NCBI RefSeq assembly: GCF_027943255.1
Contig: NC_072893.1
Span: 98,277,784-98,341,783, forward strand
DNA: 64,000 nucleotides
Reading direction: 5' to 3'
Source: Anastrepha obliqua
Taxonomy: Eukaryota; Arthropoda; Insecta; Diptera; Tephritidae
This document shows positions 1 to 10,897 of this stretch, piece by piece. Below the pieces are notes generated by a model, which did not search any database, was not told the DNA's origin, and saw nothing but the letters and a program-made list of their open reading frames with translations. Position 1 is the stretch's first letter; each line of letters begins with the position of its first letter. Made by a program: the position numbers and the translations under genes.

Positions 1-984
1 ATTATGGCACTCATTCGATGAAGAGTTTTGCCCGCTTGGGCTAATCGGGCGAAATAATTTGGGCGAGAAATTTAAATAGAAATAGATTCCATCCAAATAA
101 GTTAGTTGAAAATATTTAAAAATTAAAATAAATAAAAACCGAGATGAAATGAGTATGACTGAGTTGTGATTCGACGATGATGATGATGAGAGGTTAGTGA
201 AAGTCGTTGTTTTTATTATTTTGTTTTGGCTTTGGACTTCATGTTGGCACACACCAGAAAAGTACGATCCTGGAATTAATTTATAGACAATCAAAAGCCA
301 CTATAGTTTGCTAGTGGTTTAGGTGGTCCCAAACTATTCCTCCTACGTTCTTGCGATGACTGAATTTTTGAACAAATTCCTTTTCAAGCTTACATTGATT
401 TTCTTGCATCTGATTTCTTCTTTGAAGCTTACAACCTTAGGCGTACACAAAATTAATAGAAATTGTATAAAACTAGGGGTCAGTTGCCAAAAAATTATAA
501 AGAGACGCAAAATATTATTCTTTTTTTCGAAAAATTCTGTTCGACAGAAGATTCGGTACTCAACGAAATTACACTCTCTCAACCCTCTACAACGTTTTTG
601 AAGTCATCGGTCTTGACTATGCCAAAATTTGCAATATTTATTTATACATGCCATACTTTATTAATTATCTGACCTAACTCAGGTGAAGTTTTAGACTTCT
701 TCCTAATTATAAGCCAAGGATTCACTGGACTCGCAATTGAAACTTTAAATATTCCGAAGTACCTGGTGATACTTACAATTCCCAAATACATCCCTTTGTG
801 ACTCATCAGAGAAAGTTACCAATCAATCTAACTCTAATTTTGATCAGTCAAGAGTTCAAACGACTTGATCTTGATGTCTTCGACGTTCGAGGTTCGAGTG
901 AGAGTTGAGTTGAATTTGAAACTTTTCGATACCGAACTGCACAGTGCGACTGATGGGTAGGTAGGTTTAATCTAATTGAGGTTG
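1..984. other. Unassigned AT-rich DNA
   Basis: No coding region, RNA gene or known element is recognisable on either strand. The short open frames around 323-672 have no family resemblance and overlap one another on both strands, as expected by chance in AT-rich sequence. A small GAT/ATG trinucleotide run lies near 173-188. Confidence 0.5.
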
Positions 985-1083
985 CGCCTCTGCAGGCAGT
1001 GCAAAAAATCTGAATCTCCTATGAAAAAGCTCCTCATAGAAAACCGCTTCCAAATCGAAGATGTACTTGCCAATTATATAAGT
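985..1083 (+). repeat. SINE-related scrap
   Basis: The stretch ATGAAAAAGCTCCTCATA and the ending CCAATTATATA match the body and tail of the full tRNA-headed SINE at 40525-40850. The tRNA-like head is missing and the middle is diverged or deleted. This is probably an old truncated copy or a related subfamily. Confidence 0.45.
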
Positions 1084-1084
1084 T

Positions 1085-1340
1085 AAATAAAGCTATATTT
1101 ATTTTTTTATTATAATTTTATTATGATTTTACTATTGTAATTACAATTATTATTTGTTATAATTTTAATTTAAAAGCAGATATATTTTTATTAATTATAA
1201 TTTTATTATTGGTTTTAATTTATATTTTTACATTTTTATTATTATTTTATTAGTAAAATTTATTATTTAAAAACAGTTACATTTTTATTATAATTTTATT
1301 ATTTAAATGTAGGTATTATTTAAAAGCAAATACATCTGCT
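1085..1340. repeat. Degenerate AT-rich tandem repeat
   Basis: A module reading roughly ATTTAAAAGCAGATA followed by TTTTTATTATAATTTTATT recurs near 1164, 1265 and 1318. The spacing is about 100 bp and then about 53 bp. The rest is nearly pure A/T. It looks like a decayed minisatellite and codes for nothing. Confidence 0.5.
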
Positions 1341-2170
1341 TTTGGTGAGTGGTACTTGACGACTGAATTTTGAAGTGAACTTTAAAAATATTTAAAAAGA
1401 ATCGCTGCAATGTGACTAGTAGCTTTCCGTTAACTTGACGTGCAGACATAGCGTCAGCAAATCAGTCCGAACTATCAGGTAACAAAATACTGAGCTTATG
1501 GTGCGCGTGTGAAAGTGCTATGCGCAGCGAAAAATATTTATTTCGCTTGAAATTTTTGTGTCGTTAACTTAATATATATAATACATATATATTTTCGATT
1601 TCTTCATTCACGCAACATCCTACGAATACTTATTTGAAATTCGAAAAATTCTCTACAAATGTTATTTATATAATTAAATTAAAGATTAAAAAGGTTTTGT
1701 TTTTTATATTTAAATTCAAGCTGTTTAATTCTTTATTACGCTATAAAATATCGTTAAACCCATAATTTACCATGTATGAATACGAAAAAGAAAACACGAA
1801 ATAAAATGGTGTTCTTAAAATACAAAAGAAACATAATTTCTTTCTGAACAGTTTGGAAAAAGGATAGGTATAATAATTAAAAGGTCGAATTTGCACTCAT
1901 TTCAATTGCTTTACTTAGCTTATAGCTTTTATACATATATATACATATATAAAAGTGGATTTATTTGCAAATACAAACATATATGTATTTATAAACTTAT
2001 TCTAAACTAATAACTATTTGGTTATAGAATAACAATATTGCTATAGTGAAGATCAGTCAGCCCCCCTGACATGTGTTTATTTCGTCTGGGCATGCCGCAT
2101 GCCACAAACCACTTCTTTATTGTTACAAATTAGTGCCGGTCAGGCGTATCATATAATATATAATATGTAG
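1341..2170. other. Unassigned intergenic DNA
   Basis: No supported gene or element. The AT/TA-rich simple sequence around 1925-1990 resembles the microsatellite patches scattered through the window. Confidence 0.45.
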
Positions 2171-2193
2171 GTTGCAACATAATTACGATTTCT

Positions 2194-2963
2194 CTAATAC
2201 TCCGGTTGGTAAACACTGGCCGCCTCTGTGGTCTTTTTGGTCTCTGGACCAGGCAGCAACATGTCGAGGTATATATTTTTCATGTACCAAGAAAAATCAT
2301 GACATTTCAAACGTTTATATATCTCCAGGCACGCTAAGATGTCATCATAATCCACCATGCATATCACGATTTTGTTTCCTTCAGAAAATACTCCTTGTAT
2401 TCGTCCATCCATTCGTGAGCGTCAAGTAATGATTTGGGGTTCATGGAATCCTTACCATCGGGTGCTGTCCTACACACAAACACGGATATACTTTTATAGT
2501 GCCATAACAATGCTATCGAATTGTCGCAAAGCAGCCACCAGCTATTGTTGGTGGTTTCAATGGACACAAATCTTCACCTTTCTTCACAGTATTCATTTGT
2601 AATGTAATTCCAATTGAAGTCACCATGCACCAGAGGACTTGCGTTGTATTCGAGACTAATCAAATCAATAACCGGTACTGCTATAGTGGAGTTTTTTTGA
2701 TTCAGTGTATAGAAAAAGGGTTCAATATGTGAGCCTAGGAAAACGAGCACATCGATCTCCGCAACATCTGCACCTATCATACGCGAACGTAAAAATCCCT
2801 CACTAGCTATAACCAAGATCTTAAACATAAATTGAAACACATAAGACAAAAATATTACATACTCGTAACAACTTTTTAAAATACTTGCGCATAAACCTTG
2901 TTGATTTTGTTGAACATCGTCTCTAATTGGAGGTGGAGTGAGCAAGCAAATTCGCCTTGGCAC
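2194..2963 (-). pseudogene. Polypeptide GalNAc-transferase relic (pgant/GALNT-like)
   Basis: Reading the minus strand from 2963 down, conserved GT27 blocks appear in the right order. They are a GFLRSRMIGAD block, then DVLVFLGSHIEPF, AVPVIDLISLEYNASPLVHG and FNW. In a shifted frame come PLKPPTIAGGCF and PCLCVGQHP, then HEWMDEYKEYF, and finally LKCHDFSWYMKNIYLDMLLP, which leads into the lectin domain in intact enzymes. The family starts mucin-type O-glycosylation in the Golgi. The metal-binding DxH motif reads GSH, so a key Asp is lost. About 30 residues of the Gal/GalNAc-T motif are missing, at least two frameshifts are needed, and the N-terminal and lectin parts are absent. Family assignment is secure; the paralogue is unknown. 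It is the only host-type gene relic in the window. Confidence 0.8.
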
Positions 2964-3440
2964 AAATTTTTGACAGAAGGGCCAGAAATACTAAATTCTC
3001 CCAAAGCGAATTAATAAGCTGTTCTAACGATATTACCTTATATAGAAACGCCTTGCTACAACTCAAGAATAATAGAGAAAAAGATTACGCCTTCCGAATT
3101 CGCTGTGTCGTAAGAGCGGATAAATAAACAAGCAAAAGGAAGGAGCGAAATCAAGGGAAACAACCAAACACACGAAATTATACACACACACACACACACA
3201 TACTTTCTTGCCACGGCGTCTTCCTCATAAAAACGTAAGCAAACTGCATTAGGAGGCTTTATATTAATTTGTGCTTTTCAGAATTTAAGGTTCCGTGTGT
3301 TTAAATTTACAAATCACAAAACTACCAAGCCATTGGCTGAATTTTCACAAACCCATAATTTTTCCTACTTTTGTTTATTTGTATTGCGAACTGAGTTGAC
3401 TCAGACTTTCAAGATGTTCAAGGTGTAGAATGTATAAAAA
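2964..3440. other. Unassigned DNA with a (CA)n microsatellite
   Basis: A pure CA run lies at about 3183-3200. The remainder has no recognisable coding content. It may include the decayed 5' part of the jockey element whose ORF1 becomes recognisable from about 3441. Confidence 0.45.
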
Positions 3441-4335
3441 CATTAAAGAGTAAATAAAGTGGCAAATAACAGCTTCACTTTAAAAAATTTAGCATATAAT
3501 GAATGCAAATTTGCAAATATATTACATATTAAAGAAAAAAGGACGTAACTGCATACATTTAGGCCAAAAAGTGTAAGAAGATTTAAAGTAGTCTTACGAG
3601 ATATGTACCACTCTACAGACCAGGAAGAAATTAAAACAGAACTATACGAAAAAACCCACAAGTACTTAACATTACTAATATAATACAAAGAACAACAAAA
3701 AAACCACTATCACCATTTTCCATCGAACTATAAGCAAGTGATAACAACAAAGACATTTACAATATAAATAAGCTAATGAACTGCATAGCAATCTTTGAGG
3801 TGGAAATGCCAAAAAAATGGGCACACAAAAAATTATTGTAAAGGGTGGTTAAATTTCAAGGGCCGTTGTTGAATGTGAGCCACATCTACACGTCAACGAC
3901 ACCGTTGGACTTCTTTCTTTGGGGTTATTTGAAAGAAAAGGTGTACGTCGATAAGCCAGTAACAATTAAAGAGCTAAAGGATGAGATAATTCGGCACATT
4001 AGCGGCATAGAACCTCAATTATGCCTCAGCGTCATCGGACCATCGGATGGATGTGTGCCGCCGAGGTCGCGGCGGCTATTGGGCCGATATTTTGTTCTAT
4101 ACGTAATTGAGCCATACCAATATTATCATAATAAAGAGAAATGACAATTTCCTAAAAAAGTTGTATTTTATTCAAAATCAACACCGGCCCTTGAAACTTA
4201 ACCACCCTTTAAAAGAGATCTAGTATGCGTGAAATGCGCTGGTAGACACCTTTCAATGGAATGCAAAAACCAAATGAAGGAAGTTAAATGCGCCTTAGGT
4301 GGAGGTAACCATACCGCCAACTACAAAGGATGAGA
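3441..4335 (+). pseudogene. Jockey-clade LINE ORF1 (gag-like) relic
   Basis: Plus-strand frames give, in order, HTFRPKSVRRFKVVLRDMYH, a stretch with NITNIIQRTTKKPL, then DIYNINKLMNCIAIFEVEMP. After the inserted MITE come zinc-knuckle blocks CVKCAGRHLSMEC and VKCALGGGNHTANYKG. This is the ORF1 nucleic-acid-binding protein of jockey-type retrotransposons, which packages element RNA. In the last knuckle a Cys position reads L, and in-frame stops are present (for example after KEKRT and after NYKG). The DD41D MITE at 3841-4209 sits between the FExP block and the knuckles. ORF2 of the same element follows. Confidence 0.75.
3841..4209 (+). mobile_element. DD41D mariner-type MITE (369 bp)
   Basis: The left end starts AAGGGTGGTTAA and the right end is its near-perfect reverse complement over about 31 bp. 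A TA dinucleotide flanks both sides (3839-3840, 4210-4211), the mariner target duplication. Inside is only the C-terminal part of a transposase, with TPLDFFLWGYLKEKVYVDKP, containing the third catalytic Asp region shared with the elements at 43510 and 56843. The first two catalytic Asp regions are deleted, so it could move only with transposase supplied in trans. It is inserted in the jockey ORF1. Confidence 0.85.
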
Positions 4336-4639
4336 AATTTATAAGCACTTAAAATCCAAAGATTTACACCTCTGCGTAATAAAGAACCAACATTAAACAC
4401 AAATAAAAATAATACACCCACAACAACAGCCATAACAAACATAATTCCCGGAGTAAGTTATGCTGATGTTGCATATTCTTCAAGGGAACATAAAGCAGAG
4501 CAGGAACTGACTAACAAATCTGAAAAAATCAATGTCATTGTTTTTTAAAGACGTGGTAAAATTCTTCGTCAACCAAATGACAAATATGATGAATATACAT
4601 AATTCCAATGCTTTTAAATAATATGAATTGACAAAAGTG

Positions 4640-5225
4640 ATAAAATAGAAATTCGAATTTGGAATACAAATGGACTAACACAGCACTATTTAGAGCTAAA
4701 ACAATTTTTAGTTGATAGTTGATTTTAGATAAATATAAAGAGCCCACGGAGGAGCTGCTATAAGTATTAAATCAAGCATAAGGCACACTGAGCAACTCCT
4801 GTATTCGACGCCTTATCTTAAATCCACGACAACAAATCTGTGACAAGAATGGACCAGTATCTATCTTCTCCATTTATTTTCCATTTATACATATAATAAG
4901 CTCGGATCAATATGACAAATACGTAAGAACGCTTAACAATAGATTTATTGCAGCTGGAAATCTCAAATCAAAACACATTTATTGGGGCTCAAGACTCACC
5001 AACAAAAAGGGGCCTATTCTGATTAACGCAGTTAACAAAAACAATTGCAGATTTATAAGTACCGGAGAACCTACGTATTGGTCAACTGACGTAAAGAAAA
5101 TACCAGACTTGATTGATTTCTGCATAACCAAAAACATAAACCATAACTAATTGACAATTCAGTCATGCTATGAACTTTCTTCTGACACTCCCCGATATTA
5201 CTTGAATATGTAAATTACATTAAAT
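4640..5225 (+). pseudogene. Jockey-clade ORF2: endonuclease domain relic
   Basis: Frames contain IRIWNTNGLTQHYLELKQFL (endonuclease motif I), HGGAAISIKSSIRH, NLKSKHIYWGSRLTNKKG and PTYWSTDVKKIPDLIDF. These are the ordered landmarks of the jockey AP-type endonuclease, which nicks target DNA. Stops and frameshifts (near 4720, 4843 and 5150) kill it. It lies between ORF1 and the reverse transcriptase of the same element. Confidence 0.75.
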
Positions 5226-5229
5226 CTAT

Positions 5230-6425
5230 AGATTCATCTTTTCACATACTTAGGCAACTTGGCAATGAACATGCCATTATCCATTTTAACGACGTAGTCC
5301 TAGAATCAGGGATAAGATCGGCACCAAAGCAGGCAAATAGAACAAATACAGCAGCAACTGACATTTCTATTAAGAAGCAAATTATTGCAAACCGAAAGTT
5401 AAGAAAAAGAAGGCAAAATACTAGATCACCTTACGACAAAAGAAATAACAAGGAAATCGAGAATTATTTGAAGAACCTGACTCCCTATCAAGATACAATT
5501 TACTCTTTATGGAAATGCACTCAAAAATCAAAAGCCCAAATAAAACATCAACCACCATTAAAAAAGAAAAGGTGAAACATTTGGCAAATTACTTCGAAAA
5601 AGTTATATCAAATGACGAAGAAAAGAAAATCGACAACCAAAACGGCCATTATGATTTTCCAAAAATAAAACGGACGAATATACACGAAATAATAGCTTGC
5701 ATTAAAATAGGAATAAAACAGAAAAAAGTACCCAGATATGGCATGATAACAGGGAATGCATTAGCAGAGCTACCAACCAAGGCATATATATTTTTGCGAA
5801 ACGTTTTTAATGCAATGTTTCGTTTACAATATTTTCCGAAACTCTGGCAAGTAGCAGAGATTACTGCATTTCCAAAACCGGGTAAAGATCCGACTATCGT
5901 ATCATCATAGAGACCAATAAGCTTACTACCGACAATATCTAAAATTGCTGAAAAATTACTGCATGATCTACTAAGCCAATTTCTAGACGAAAAATTTAAA
6001 AAAAAAACATTCGACTATCCAATAGATCCATAGAATTACAAATAAAATCCAATCAGATCTTGAAATCAATCGTTACTGTGCGGCAGTTTTTTTGGACGTA
6101 GCTAAAATAAAAATATAGCACTATTTTTTGACTTTTTGACTTTTGACCTTTTGACTACTATCTCTTTATAAAAAACTACCTAGATTAAATATGACAATAA
6201 GTGTTCAGATAATCATTAAATAACAGCTGGAGTTCCGTAAGGAAGCGTTCTTGGACCACTACTATATGTTTTATTCACCGCAGACATACCACCTTCTGAC
6301 GAAACTAATTCATCAATTGCTACGTTCGCAGACGATACAATACTATTAGCATCAGACAAAAGCTTAATTATCGCTACTGAAAAACTGCAGCAATACACAA
6401 ACGCAGTTAAGGAATGGTTTGATAA
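5230..6425 (+). pseudogene. Jockey-clade ORF2: reverse transcriptase relic (5' part)
   Basis: The linker is followed by a 134-codon open stretch at 5509-5910 that ends AEITAFPKPGKDPTIVSS. A stop then precedes RPISLLPTISKIAEKLL, the fingers of the polymerase. At 6219-6425 the palm reads AGVP-stop-GSVLGPLLYVLF and IATFADDTILLASD, with the catalytic FADD box intact. Stops and small deletions are frequent (for example 6000-6200). The reading is interrupted at codon Asp of EWFD by the CACTGG element at 6426 and resumes at 9277. Confidence 0.8.
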
Positions 6426-6974
6426 CACTGGATCACAAATTTCAACTTTTTTTCTGCACCAGAGACGCCGTTATGAAATTCCTATGTAAAATCACCGTCT
6501 GATTCCGAAAATCAAAGTTATTTTTTATTCTATGGTAACGTTTTTGAGATATTTACGAATTACCGTTATTTCAAAAAAACAAAAAATTGGGCCCACTTAA
6601 TCATATATATCTCGAAAACGAATTGAGCGATTCCAAAACCGTTTAAAGCTTTTAAAAGGTAATAAAATTTCCTATAAACTGTGTGTAAAACACTTTTTGC
6701 TAGGCCCTGCAGATTCAAAGATAACGAACTATCATAACGGATTTTTTAAATTTTTTTAGTAAAAATATAAAAAAATTTGTACTTTGAGAGAAAGGATCTC
6801 GAAAACTTTTTACTTTTTCGTGTATTTTTTATTTTCACTCTAAGCTCTGTTTTATTACAAAAAAAATAAACTTTGATTAAACAAAATCGATGAACTAATA
6901 CAAAAGTTACAAGCATTCAAGTAAATATATCCATATAGTAAAACTTAAGTACCCTACAAATAGTAGCATATGTA
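6426..6974 (+). repeat. Left long terminal inverted repeat
   Basis: This is the reverse complement of 8737-9276 with only scattered substitutions and a short extra stretch after the CACTGG tip. It holds no coding sequence; the two arms could fold into a long hairpin when single-stranded. Confidence 0.85.
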
Positions 6975-7001
6975 CATATGATTCTTAAACTATCTATTTA
7001 G

Positions 7002-8715
7002 GCGACATATGAAATTTATTACACCAATGAAGAGGAGGGAACCAACTTGCCATTCAACGGACTGCTATATTTGTACTACAAAAGTATTTGGGGTTGGAAA
7101 GTCAAGAAAAGTAACCTATGCCAGCGTATCTACAGTGTCATTACCAGAACTAAATTCAAGGGAAGCTACATTGCCAGAATCAAATTTAACTTTAGTTTCG
7201 GCTCCAGTTTCATTGTCAACAGCAGTATCTGATTACGCGGCATCATGTTGTACTGAATTGCAAACGGAAAACGAAAGAAACCCTTTGTCACAAGCACAAC
7301 TCAATGATTGGATAAGGGATTTGGAATTGTCAAAAGAAAAGGCCGAACTACACGCCTCTCGTGTGCAACAATTTAAATTTGTTTCATCCGATGTTAAGGT
7401 AACATATTATAGGACTCGTCACGAACAATTCTCCCAGTACTATACGAAGAAGGACAGTGTTTGTTATTGCAAAAACATTGCTAGTCTATTTAAACAGTTT
7501 GGTGAACCATATGATTCAAAAGAGTGGCGATTGTTCATAGACGGCAATTAATTAAGTTTAAAGGCCGTATTATTGCATATTGGCAACCAAAAGCCATCTA
7601 TCCCGATCGCGCATGCAGTAAATACGAAGGAAACATATGAGACAATGCAAAAATTGCTTGAATTAATTAAATACGAAGAACATGATTGGAAAATATGTGC
7701 CGATCTAAAAGTCGTTGGAAAGCTATGTGGTCTAAAACCTGGATACACAAAATACTGTTGCTTTCTATGCAAATGGGATAGCCGAGCACGTCAAGACCAC
7801 TACATCATAAAGGATTGGCCAGAACGAATCGCGTTTCAAGTTGGGGTGGATAACATAAAATACTCATACTCCGCTCCACATCAAGCTCGGCCTTATCAAA
7901 AACTTTGTCAAGGCTTTGGACAAAGAAGGCGAAGCTTTTCATTATTTGAAAACAATCTTTCCACAGATTTCAGAAGCAAAAATAAAGGAAGGGATTTTTG
8001 TGGGGCCGCAAATAAGGAAAATAACGGCCAATACCCATTTCAAAGAACTATTGTCACCAGTGGAGGCAGCGGCGTGGGACTCTTTTGAAAAGGTCGTTAC
8101 TTCTTTTTTAGGCAAACACAAAAGTCCTTCGAGCTGATAGAGAACGATTTAATCAAAAACAATGCGGAAATGGGTAAATAAAAAACACATATAAGACCGT
8201 TATATATATATTATATATATATATATGTATATAAGACCGTTTTCTCAGTTAACTTTAAAACTAAACAAAAAATTTTAAAGCAAATTTTTAAATTTACATG
8301 AGAATATATAGCCCTTAATCTGAATTTATTGCCCTGCTCCGAACAAACAAGAACGACCAAAATTTGTTCTGAATTGGAAGATTAACCCAGCCTAAGAAAA
8401 TTATATGCTAATGTGTCACTTATGTATTTATCTAATTCCTTTTTTAATTTTCTTTCAGGAGTAAATATGTCTTTAAAAATTCATTTTATGCACTCCCATT
8501 TAAATTTTTTCCCGCAAAATTTTGGCGACGAAAGTGACGAGCATGGCGAAAGGTTTCACCAGCAAATGAAAATGATTGAAAGTCGGTATCAAGGATTCTG
8601 GGATGTTGCTATGATGGGTGACTACTGTTGGTTTCTCATAAGAGAAACCGATCCTTATATAAATAAGCGTCAAAACAAGACACATAACTTTTTCAATTAT
8701 AAAATAAGATCATAG
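7002..8715 (+). pseudogene. Transposon-encoded protein of unknown function, two or more exons
   Basis: The coding begins after a likely splice acceptor (TATCTATTTAG ending at 7002), matching an internal exon. Landmarks are REPTCHSTDCYICTTK (Cys-rich), SKEWRLFIDGN, then HIGNQKPSIPIAHAVN, EHDWKICADLKVVG, YTKYCCFLCKWDSRA, a KIKEGIFVGPQIRK block and ELIENDLIKNNAEMG. A clear intron follows (about 8174-8458, GTAAAT...TTTCAG). The last exon holds MSLKIHFMHSHLNFFPQNF, DEHGERFHQQM and SRYQGFWDVAMMGDYCWFL. This protein recurs in insect genomes as an uncharacterised TE-borne family. The copy has frameshifts near 7550, 7880 and 8130 and lacks its first exon. A second copy sits at 58830-59747. Confidence 0.7.
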
Positions 8716-8736
8716 AGTTAAGACAGAATACATACA

Positions 8737-9276
8737 GTACATATGCTATTATTTGTAGGATACTTAAGTTTTACTATATGGATATATTTACTTGAATGCT
8801 TGTAACTTTTGTATTAGTTCATCGATTTTGTTTAATCAAAGTTTATTTTTTTTGTAATAAAACAGAGCTTAGAGTGAAAACAAAAAATACACGAAAAAGT
8901 AAAAAGTTTTCGAGATCCTTTCTCTCAAAGTACAAATTTTTTTATATTTTTACTAAAAAAATTTAAAAAATCCGTTATGATAGTTCGTTATCTTTGAATC
9001 TGCAGGGCCTAGCAAAAAGTGTTTTACACACAGTTTATAGGAAATTTTATTACCTTTTAAAAGCTTTAAACGGTTTTGGAATCGCTCAATTCGTTTTTGA
9101 GATATATATGATTAAGTGGGCCCAATTTTTTGTTTTTTTGAAATAACGGTAATTCGTAAATATCTCAAAAACGTTACCATAGAATAAAAAATAACCTTGA
9201 TTTTCGGAATCAGACGGTGATTTTACATAGGAATTTCATAACGGCGTCTCTGGTGCATTTTGGCTGTAAACCAGTG
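8737..9276 (-). repeat. Right long terminal inverted repeat
   Basis: Mirror of 6426-6974, ending in CCAGTG at 9276 immediately before the TAA duplication. Confidence 0.85.
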
Positions 9277-9915
9277 TAATTGGTGCCTAAAAATAAATGA
9301 AGACAAAACCGTGCAGGTTATATTTACTACCAAAACAAAATTTACTGCAGCTCCAATTAAAATTAATGACAAAGCAATTACAATAGAACCACCTACTAAA
9401 TATCAATTCACTTGGACTCCAAACTAGATAATAATCACCACATAGAGCAAAAGGTCAAACAAATAAAAGACACACTTCGACAACTGCACAAAATGCAGAC
9501 TTACTATACAGAAGAAGCTGTTAGTGTACAAAACTATAATAAAACCAATCTGGCTATATGGACTACAGGTGTGAAGAACAGCTACAACGACTCATATAGC
9601 AAAAATCCAACGACAACAATCGAAGATTCTTCGATTTTGACCATGTCTGACAGGTACACGAAAAATGATGATATCCACGGGACTTTTAATATAGCAACAG
9701 TAGAGGAAGAAATAAAATAGATAACAGTAAGGCACTTTGAAAAAAAAATACAAACACAATAATGCAGAAATCAACAAACTTCTTGAAATGGGAAAAAACA
9801 CAAAAAGACGTCTATAGAGAACTCGAATAAGCCACCTAATGAATGATAGAAAACAATAAATATTTAAAAATATAGTGTGAATGGACAGATGTCTAAAATA
9901 AAATAGGACTAACAA
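9277..9915 (+). pseudogene. Jockey-clade ORF2: reverse transcriptase thumb and C-terminus
   Basis: Continues the element interrupted at 6426. Frames give NWCLKINEDKTVQVIFTTKT, then the KYLG-type block (reading KYQFTWTPN/LGLQ across a frameshift), DTLRQLHKMQ, and at the end IATVEEEIK with short remnants after it. The order matches the thumb and tail of jockey ORF2. A short A-rich tail near 9910 probably marks the 3' end. Confidence 0.7.
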
Positions 9916-9929
9916 AAAAAATTTATATT

Positions 9930-10135
9930 TTATATCCTTCCTCCGTCCACATGTGGTGGATAAGGGAACCCCTCCCAGATATGGGAGGTAGGAGAGTAGG
10001 TCTCCCGGGAAACATACAGGCCGAAGCCGTAAACTTCGGTAAAAAAACTCCCAACCCAAGGTGATGCGACCCGTGCCTATTGGGTGGGTTTGGCAGGCGG
10101 GGGACTAAATAAGGCTGTTTTCGAACGGATTCCTC
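9930..10135 (+). other. GC-rich stem-loop block, likely TE 5' end
   Basis: This 200-bp island is much richer in G/C than its surroundings and holds several short perfect hairpins: CCACATGTGG (9948-9957), CCTCCC...GGGAGG (about 9976-9993) and CCGAAG...CTTCGG (10021-10039). It is not coding. Such structure is seen in the 5' untranslated regions of some non-LTR elements. The family is not identified. Confidence 0.4.
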
Positions 10136-10890
10136 CTGATATCAGGCCGCCTCAGGTTTATCCATATAAATATGATCTCATGGTTTTGGTTGTTTAATTT
10201 TCGCAACGCTCAACATACAGAAATAGGCGATACCGTTTGCGAAGCGTAATTTTATTTAAATTATTGCTGTTACTTTGCAGTAAAAACTTATTCAACCATT
10301 TTGAGTTTCAAATGATTACTTTATGCAAAATTCCTTTTTTCATTAACCTCATTCTGTAAGAAGTAACTAATTCTTTATTTTGGGTAAATTTTGCCCAGTA
10401 TCATTTTTGCATGATGCATGCAAAGGTACATTACAAGTAACTACAGTCTTTGAATGTTTATTAACTTTTTGCGGTACTGCAACAGTACCAAGTGACTGAG
10501 ATTTGCGTTATACCCGTCATACTATAATGCAAAAGATGAAATCCCCATCGTTACCGAAAAGTCCGCGGCGGAAATGCTGTTTTTGTTCTACCCAGGATTT
10601 AGCGCCGTCCACATTACAAGAGTAAGAAAAAATATCTTATTTTTACCAATCGTTCCATCAATGTTTAATTATTTTTCAAAAGTTCAGCAGCAAGAAAATT
10701 GTCCCAAGTTTATTGTGGCCTTTTAGACCCTCCGTTAAGTTTAGTATGACTCGTATCCTTGATTTTTTTCAGGTGGGCAATTACGATCTCTTCTGGTATA
10801 CATTTGCTTAGAGCAGGGGTAGTTGATAATGGAAGCAACGCCCCCTAGTCCCTTAGATATTTATTATTTTGAAGAAAGGTACTGTTTATA
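10136..10890. other. Unassigned DNA
   Basis: No gene or element could be supported. Weak open stretches exist on both strands around 10500-10650 and 10680-10850 but match no family that I can name. Confidence 0.4.
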
Positions 10891-10897
10891 GATATAA

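Larger units (their letters stand above)
6426..9276 (+). mobile_element. CACTGG-ended DNA transposon with long inverted repeats
   Basis: The ends read CACTGG...CCAGTG, flanked by TAA on both sides (6423-6425, 9277-9279). About 545 bp at each end form a near-identical inverted repeat (6426-6974 and 8737-9276), apart from a small indel just inside the tips. Removing the element plus one TAA restores the jockey frame EWFDNWCLKINEDK, which fixes the boundaries. The interior carries a decayed multi-exon gene (7002-8715). CACT-type tips with a 3-bp duplication are typical of the CACTA/CMC group, but the inverted repeats are unusually long and the protein lacks a motif that I can assign, so the superfamily is left open. 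Confidence 0.8.

Noticed and set aside
323..672. Overlapping open frames on both strands
   Set aside because: Mutually overlapping, low-complexity, Phe/Lys/Ile-rich translations with no family resemblance; expected by chance.
6216..6428. Minus-strand 70-codon ORF
   Set aside because: It is the reverse shadow of the reverse transcriptase palm (FADD box) on the plus strand.
10021..10046. CCGAAG...CTTCGG hairpin followed by an A run, resembling a bacterial terminator
   Set aside because: All surrounding evidence is eukaryotic; the hairpin is better seen as part of a structured TE 5' region.
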